Shown here: piece by piece, positions 59,272 to 64,000 of the stretch
How positions within the stretch are numbered: position 1 is the stretch's first letter
Layout: each line of letters starts with the position of its first letter
Assembly: GCF_000235425.2 (NCBI RefSeq)
Contig: NZ_KI912266.1
Span: 7,494,720 to 7,558,719 of the forward strand
DNA length: 64,000 bases
Direction of reading: 5' to 3'
Source: Pseudofrankia saprophytica
Lineage (GTDB): Bacteria > Actinomycetota > Actinomycetes > Frankiales > Frankiaceae
The notes under the pieces: generated by a model
What the model saw: the letters and a program-made list of their open reading frames with translations, nothing else
Database searches by the model: none
What the model was told of the DNA's origin: nothing
Position numbers and translations under genes: made by a program

Positions 59272-61833
59272 ATGGCGATCGCGCCGCGGTTTCGCCGGGT
59301 GGCGGCGTTGCAACGGGAGTTTGTGGACCGGGAACCGTTGCTGGACGCGTTCACGAACGAGATCGAACGGGTCCGGGCGGCGATGGCCGCTGGCGAGTCC
59401 ACGCCCCGGGTGCTGAACATGACCGGCGTCGGCGGGATCGGGAAGTCGCGGTTGCTTCGGGAGCTGCGGGTCCAGGCCCCGGAGGGCTGGCGGACCGCGG
59501 CGTTCGATCTCCAGGTGCCGGCGATGCGGCAGCAGGAGGACGCCCTCGCCGTTCTGCGCGCCGAGTTCGGCAAACAGGGGGTGCGGTTCGATCGGTTCGA
59601 CATCGCCTACGCGGTGCTGTGGCAGCGCATTCACCCGCACCTGCGGATCAGCCGGGAGACGCTGCCGTTCGTCGAGGAGAGCGGCGTGCTCACCGAGATC
59701 ATCGATTCGGTCGCCGGTATACCCGTGTTCGGCACCGCGCTCGGACTCTTGAAGGCCGCGGAGCGGGTGACCTCGGATGCGCGTCGTCGCCATCGGATCA
59801 GTCACGACGAGACCTTGTCGTCGCTCGACGACCTGCCGAACGCCGAGGTCGCCGACGCCGTCACCTTCCTGTTCGCCGAGGACCTGCGCGACGCGTCTGC
59901 CAGCCGCCCCTATGTGCTGACGATCGACACCTACGAGGCGCTGGTGCCCGCTCCGACTCGCTCGGGACGGACGCAGCTCGCAGATGTCTGGCTACGCGAT
60001 CTGGTCGCCCAGCTCGACTGCGGCCTGGTCGTCATCGCCGGCCGAGAGCCGCTGCGCTGGGATGCCTACGACGCCGACTGGCATGGACTGGTCCGAGCCT
60101 GCCCGGTCGACGAGCTGCCGATGGAGGCGCGACTGACGTTGCTCGGCGCCTCTGGGGTGGCCGAGGAGGGTGAACGGAGGCGGCTCGCGAGAGCGAGTGC
60201 GGGGCTGCCGTTCTACCTGCACCTCGCTATCGACACGGGCGACGGCAGCACAAACGCCGAGGGTACGGGTCCGATGCGGGCCCGGACGGCGACGCAACGG
60301 GAGATCCTGCAACGCTTCCTGCAGCATGTAGCGGCCGACGAGGTGCGGACGCTGGAGGTCCTCGGCGTCGCAAGGATCTTCGATCAGGAGATTTTCCAGA
60401 CGTTGACGGCGGCGCTGCGGCTTCCCGGACATGTGACGGCCTGGGAGTCGATCTCGTCCTACTCGTTCGTCTACCCGGCCGGCGACCAGCTCCGGTTCCA
60501 CCAGCTCATGGCGGGCGCCCTGCGCGACCGACTGTCCGCGCCGGCTCGCCTGGAACTCCACCGGCTGCTGCGCGATGCCTGGGAGCAGCGTGCCTTCGAG
60601 GACCCCGCAGAAGGTGGCATCACCGATCAGGAGAGGTCCCGGAGCCTGGGCGGGCGAATGCTGGCGGACCCGGTCGCGTTCCGGGAACTGGTTTTCCATG
60701 CGCTGCACGTCGGGGAGATCACCGGAGTCGAGCTGCTCGACCTGGTCGAGGTGGCGGTGCGCGGCGGGGCTGACGGCGCCGCTGGTGGCGTGCTGACCGA
60801 CCTGCGCGAGTTTCTGCGGGAGAACCCAGTCCGAGCAACGTCGGATCTGACCGAGACCGCGCGGGTGATGGACGTCGAGACGCTGCTTCGCCGCGGCGAG
60901 GCCACCCAGGCACTGGAGCTGACCCCGGACGAGAACTGGGATGTCAGCCAGTCTGTCGGGGCACGGCTCGCCGTCGCCGCCGGCCAGGCACGCCGCATCG
61001 CGGGCCAGACGACGGCCGCTCTGACGATCTACAACCGAGTGTGGGCCGGCCAGGACGACACCGCTCGGATGGGCGCCGGCCTGTGGGCTGCTGACCTGCA
61101 CATGTGCCAGGGGCGGTTCGTCGAGGCGGAACGGTTCGCGACCGCGCTGGATGCGATCGCCGAGCGACGGCATCCGGAGTGTCGCGGTGACGTGGCCCGG
61201 CTGCGTCACCTGGCGTATCGGTTCGCCTTCGACTTCCCGGCATCGGACCGTCTTCTCGACGAGGCGGCGGCCTACTACCAGGCGGCCCGGTCCTACCTCG
61301 GGAACGCGAACATCAGGACCAACCGGGCCGAGTTGCTCGCGTTCGTCGACGCGCCGGCCGCGATCCCCGAGGCACGGGCGGCCATCGAGGTCCAGACCGA
61401 GATCGGCGCGCAGCACGAGTTGGGTAAGTGCCACACGGCGATCGCCGTTGCCGAGCTGCGGCTTGGCAACCTCGATCGGGCCGAGGCGGCGTTCGACGCG
61501 GCGGTCGAGGCGTTGACCCGGGCAAGCTATCGATCGGGGCTTGCTCGGGCAAGGTTGTACCGAGGGGCGTTGGAGGCACGACGCGGCGAGGTCGGCCTCG
61601 CCCGGGAGTCGGCGCGCTGGGCGGTGAGCGAGCTGGAGGCCGCGGAGGTGTATCCGACGCTGGTGTTGTGCGCCGGAGCCGCGCTGCGAGAGCTTGGAAT
61701 CGAGGACGAGTACGTGACGGACGCCTGCCAGCGCGCCGAAAGCGCCATCCAGCCATTCGACTCTCTCGACGCCATGAAAGGTCGCATCGACGTGCTCACC
61801 CGCGACCTGCTCGGCTTCGGCGGGGCCGCCTGA
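59272..61833 (+). CDS. STAND-type NTPase with TPR repeats
   Basis: An 853-residue protein. REFVDREPLLDAF opens an AAA_16/STAND module; Walker A is GVGGIGKSRLL at about 51-61 and Walker B YVLTIDTYEAL at about 212-222, followed by an arginine-finger-like VVIAGREPL and a winged-helix part. From about 530 to 850 it is helical TPR-type repeats (ARRIAGQTTAALTIYNRVW). STAND proteins are ATP-driven switches that assemble on a trigger. It overlaps the kinase gene (TGATG), so the two are made together. No effector domain is visible in it. Confidence 0.86.
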   Translation: MAIAPRFRRVAALQREFVDREPLLDAFTNEIERVRAAMAAGESTPRVLNMTGVGGIGKSRLLRELRVQAPEGWRTAAFDLQVPAMRQQEDALAVLRAEFGKQGVRFDRFDIAYAVLWQRIHPHLRISRETLPFVEESGVLTEIIDSVAGIPVFGTALGLLKAAERVTSDARRRHRISHDETLSSLDDLPNAEVADAVTFLFAEDLRDASASRPYVLTIDTYEALVPAPTRSGRTQLADVWLRDLVAQLDCGLVVIAGREPLRWDAYDADWHGLVRACPVDELPMEARLTLLGASGVAEEGERRRLARASAGLPFYLHLAIDTGDGSTNAEGTGPMRARTATQREILQRFLQHVAADEVRTLEVLGVARIFDQEIFQTLTAALRLPGHVTAWESISSYSFVYPAGDQLRFHQLMAGALRDRLSAPARLELHRLLRDAWEQRAFEDPAEGGITDQERSRSLGGRMLADPVAFRELVFHALHVGEITGVELLDLVEVAVRGGADGAAGGVLTDLREFLRENPVRATSDLTETARVMDVETLLRRGEATQALELTPDENWDVSQSVGARLAVAAGQARRIAGQTTAALTIYNRVWAGQDDTARMGAGLWAADLHMCQGRFVEAERFATALDAIAERRHPECRGDVARLRHLAYRFAFDFPASDRLLDEAAAYYQAARSYLGNANIRTNRAELLAFVDAPAAIPEARAAIEVQTEIGAQHELGKCHTAIAVAELRLGNLDRAEAAFDAAVEALTRASYRSGLARARLYRGALEARRGEVGLARESARWAVSELEAAEVYPTLVLCAGAALRELGIEDEYVTDACQRAESAIQPFDSLDAMKGRIDVLTRDLLGFGGAA

Positions 61834-62933
61834 TGACGAGTTCCGATCCGCCGACATCGAGCTCGACTGGTTCCACGGCCGAGAATGTCCCAGCGACTGC
61901 CGCAGCCGTCGACGAGACGATGCCGGTCGCGCCACGCGCGGCCACGAACGAGCCGGACGAGCTGTATCGGCTGGCGTTGGCCTGCACCGACCGGAGCGCC
62001 GGCTTCTACAACCACAACGTCCGCATCGAGACACCGACCGGGCGCGTCGTGGTGCGCATCCCGATCCCGGGGGCCGACACCATGGACCTCACGATCTGGC
62101 CAGAGGCCGCGGTCGTGAGCGCCCTCCACCCGGCCATCCCTCGGGCGCCACGACTTCTCCACGCCAGCATCGACCCCGCCTACCAGATCGTCGAATGGGT
62201 CGATGGCGACGTCCTCGACGTGATCGCACCCCGTGGCAAGCGCGTGCCCGAACATGTCATCCCCGACGTCGGCGCCCTGTTCGCCCAGCTCGGCCAGGTC
62301 CCGCTCGACCAGCTCCCACCGCTCCCCGCCGGCTGGCCCACCGACGGCGACACCACCGCGTTCGCCCAGCGCCTCTCCACCATCACCGCAAACGTGCACG
62401 CCGCCTTCTCCGACGAGTTCGGCGACCTCTTCAAAGCTCTCCGCTTCCCGGCCGACCCCCTCGAACCCATCCTCGACCGCTGGAAAACCCTCTCCCCCAG
62501 GCCGTTCCGCCTGCTCCATACCGACATCCACCGCAAGAACCTGATCGTGAAGGGTGGGGCGACGTACTTCCTCGACTGGGAGCTGGCTCTCTGGGGCGAC
62601 CCGGTCTACGACCTGGCCGTCCACCTCCACAAGATGGCCTACCAGCCTGACGAGGAAGAGCTCGCCAGAGCGGCCTGGCGAAACGCCCTCCCCCCGGAGG
62701 CAGCCGTCGAGTGGACCCGAGACCTCGCCACCTACCTCGCCCACGAACGCGTGAAGTCCGCCATCGTCGACACCGTCCGCTACACCAAACTCATCGCCGC
62801 CGGCTCGGAGACACCCGCCGCCGAGGCCGCCCTGCTGGACAAACTCACCGCTAAGCTGCACGCCGCTCACGCCGTTTGGCGCACTGGACATGCCCCTAAC
62901 CGTGGCGATATCGAACACCGGGTCCGCGGCTGA
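61833..62933 (+). CDS. APH-family phosphotransferase coupled to STAND NTPase
   Basis: A 366-residue kinase of the aminoglycoside-phosphotransferase/choline-kinase fold. LLHTDIHRKNLIV at about 227-239 is the catalytic loop with Asp and Asn, and YFLDWELALWGDPVYDLA carries the metal Asp. The first 50 residues are a low-complexity Ser/Thr/Ala leader. Its start shares a base with the STAND stop. It may phosphorylate a nucleotide, small molecule or protein when the STAND partner is triggered; an antibiotic-resistance role is less likely in this setting. Confidence 0.85.
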   Translation: MTSSDPPTSSSTGSTAENVPATAAAVDETMPVAPRAATNEPDELYRLALACTDRSAGFYNHNVRIETPTGRVVVRIPIPGADTMDLTIWPEAAVVSALHPAIPRAPRLLHASIDPAYQIVEWVDGDVLDVIAPRGKRVPEHVIPDVGALFAQLGQVPLDQLPPLPAGWPTDGDTTAFAQRLSTITANVHAAFSDEFGDLFKALRFPADPLEPILDRWKTLSPRPFRLLHTDIHRKNLIVKGGATYFLDWELALWGDPVYDLAVHLHKMAYQPDEEELARAAWRNALPPEAAVEWTRDLATYLAHERVKSAIVDTVRYTKLIAAGSETPAAEAALLDKLTAKLHAAHAVWRTGHAPNRGDIEHRVRG

Positions 62934-63032
62934 TACACCTGCTCTACGCGCCCGGAGGTACGGTCAGAAACTTCGGAAGCTCGACGACTGGTCCTTGGAC
63001 GCCGCGGGTTTCCGAGTACCCGGACGCCGAGG

Positions 63033-63555
63033 CTACCCTTCTCGACTAGCTCGCGGGCAAGCTGCGGGCGACCCACCCGGTCTGGGGAACAAAACGGTCC
63101 GTTGACCGCTCGTGGTCGAGGCGCACCTGCGCCACAATCCCGCAGAGCCCTTGACCACGCTATGTCCGAAGACTGCCGGGCATAAGCCACGGTGCTGACG
63201 AAGTGCCAGCACAAGCTCACCGCATGGCCCTTTACCCGCTGCGCTCGTCGGCGTCAGCCTAGTTGGGAATTTTGTCGGCCAGGTGGACATCATCGCCGGG
63301 AATGTTCCGTTGAGTAGGGCAGGAGCCACGGTGTCGCGCAGAGCAGTGGTGACTCGAACAATTTCCCGGTGTGTAGCGATCTATTCGTCGAAAGCGGCGA
63401 AAGCGGCAACGATCTCACGTTGGGTTCGCAGTGGTGGAATAACAACAGGAAGCGTCTTCATAGCGTCGACAGCGAGAATGTCGATCACCTTACCCGTCAC
63501 GACGTCAGCGACCCATCGCTGGACTTCCGGATGCCGCAGACAATAGTTTAGGCAG
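63033..63555 (-). pseudogene. Type I restriction specificity (HsdS-like) remnant with amber stop
   Basis: The reverse strand from about 63555 reads YCLRHPEVQRWVADVVTGKVIDIL, then LPVVIPPLRTQREIVAAFAAFDE, the C-terminal target-recognition end of HsdS or a related fused methylase. A TAG at 63383-63381 interrupts it, yet the same frame continues with IATHREIVRVTTALRDTVAPALL, the expected following coiled coil. The N-terminal part is missing at the upper end. Codon use (GTT, ATT, CCT, CGT) is far less GC-rich than in neighbours, a sign of acquired DNA. Confidence 0.65.
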
Positions 63556-64000
63556 CCGACTGGGCCCGCGGTCAAGGGCGTCACCGCCGGTCTGTCCGCG
63601 CAGGACGCGGGGGCGGCCGTGGTCGACAGCGCCCACCCCATGATCTATTCGCTGGCTCCGCCACCCGCGTCGCCGCCGGGCGAGATCGAGCTGGACTACG
63701 TCGGGTCGGTCGCGAACGCGGCGAAGGTGCTCGCCTTGCTGCACCAGGGCGAGAAGCGGCTGGTCTTCTGCGATTCGAAGAAGACCGTCGAGGAGCTCGG
63801 CCAGGCGCTGCGCTCCCTCGGCGTGACGACGTTCCTCTCGCATGCGTCGTTGTCGGTCGACGAGCGGCGCCGGTCCGAGGATGCCTTCGCCCAGGCGCGC
63901 GACTGCGTCATCGTCTCGACGAGCACGCTGGAACTCGGCATCGACGTCGGCGACCTCGACCGTGTCGTCCAGATCAACGCCCCGGCGACCGTCGCCTCGT
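63547..64000 (+). pseudogene. DEAD/DEAH helicase lacking its N-terminal domain (runs off window)
   Basis: The frame opens after a TAG at 63544 and runs to the window end. It reads the second RecA domain of a superfamily 2 helicase: KRLVFCDSKKTVEELG (motif IV region), FLSHASLSVDERRR, and VIVSTSTLELGIDVGD (motif V). There is no Walker A or DEAH half upstream; that position is taken by the HsdS remnant on the other strand. The first ATG is at 63640, inside the domain. It is either a truncated gene or a recombination junction. What lies beyond 64000 cannot be seen. Confidence 0.72.

Noticed and set aside
61833-62933. Antibiotic-resistance aminoglycoside phosphotransferase
   Set aside because: The fold matches APH, but co-translation with a STAND NTPase and the very broad family make resistance an unsupported call.
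63033-63329. Separate small gene on the reverse strand
   Set aside because: It is the in-frame continuation of the HsdS remnant beyond the amber codon; its ATG lies within the coiled-coil segment.

Overview
The window is very GC-rich, densely coding DNA with strong third-position GC, many GTG/TTG starts, large numbers of TetR regulators, SDRs, aldehyde dehydrogenases, CoA-ligase/CoA-transferase genes and P450s. This points to a soil actinobacterium. The gene style is closest to Frankia-like (Frankiales) genomes, but no marker gene here proves the genus. No rRNA, tRNA or CRISPR array was seen.

Layout. (1) 1-16.9 kb is a catabolic region: a cut-off acyl-CoA dehydrogenase, a GntR regulator, three aldehyde dehydrogenases, an SDR, an N-acyl-D-amino-acid deacylase-type amidohydrolase, a TetR regulator, a single-chain fusion of the LivH, LivM and LivG parts of a branched-chain-amino-acid-type ABC transporter, an EthD-like small protein, a P450, a decayed esterase, a zinc-ribbon protein and a GNAT acetyltransferase. 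(2) 17.0-23.1 kb holds the most unusual module: an ECF-type sigma factor translationally coupled to a small unknown protein, facing a TPR-CHAT caspase-like protease, followed by a subtilase without a signal peptide and a small orphan protein. (3) 23.2-32.4 kb is mixed: an XRE-cupin regulator divergent from a thioredoxin-reductase-like/methyltransferase fusion, another methyltransferase, a serine hydrolase coupled to a flavin-type oxidoreductase, a Tat-exported glycerophosphodiesterase, and a tautomerase with its TetR regulator. (4) 32.4-43.8 kb is a CoA-based degradation cluster: substrate-binding protein, alpha/beta hydrolase, amidohydrolase, thioesterase, three SDR/isochorismatase-fold genes, CoA-transferase and CoA ligase. 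A TetR regulator sits in the middle, with related operator-like sites at several promoters. (5) 43.8-56.7 kb contains a minimal Hsp70, a TetR-controlled LuxE/LuxC-like fatty-acid reductase pair, a PIN/antitoxin pair, a SelW-like protein, an SDR, a frameshifted P450, an anchored cyclophilin, a GerMN/Gmad2 protein and a TIM-barrel isomerase. (6) 56.8-64.0 kb looks like a defence or mobile island: a multi-domain GIY-YIG nuclease, a STAND NTPase-TPR protein coupled to an APH-type kinase, a broken HsdS gene, and a helicase lacking its N-terminal half that runs off the window.

Regulatory and structural DNA is unusually legible. There are perfect or near-perfect palindromes at almost every TetR-type gene, several long GC-rich hairpins between convergent genes, and a 73-bp palindromic element present twice, each time just beyond a stop codon. 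At least five genes have their last codons and stop codon inside short tandem duplications. Three genes are clearly broken (esterase, P450, HsdS) and two more are fragments (the 54.0-54.25 kb remnant and the helicase).
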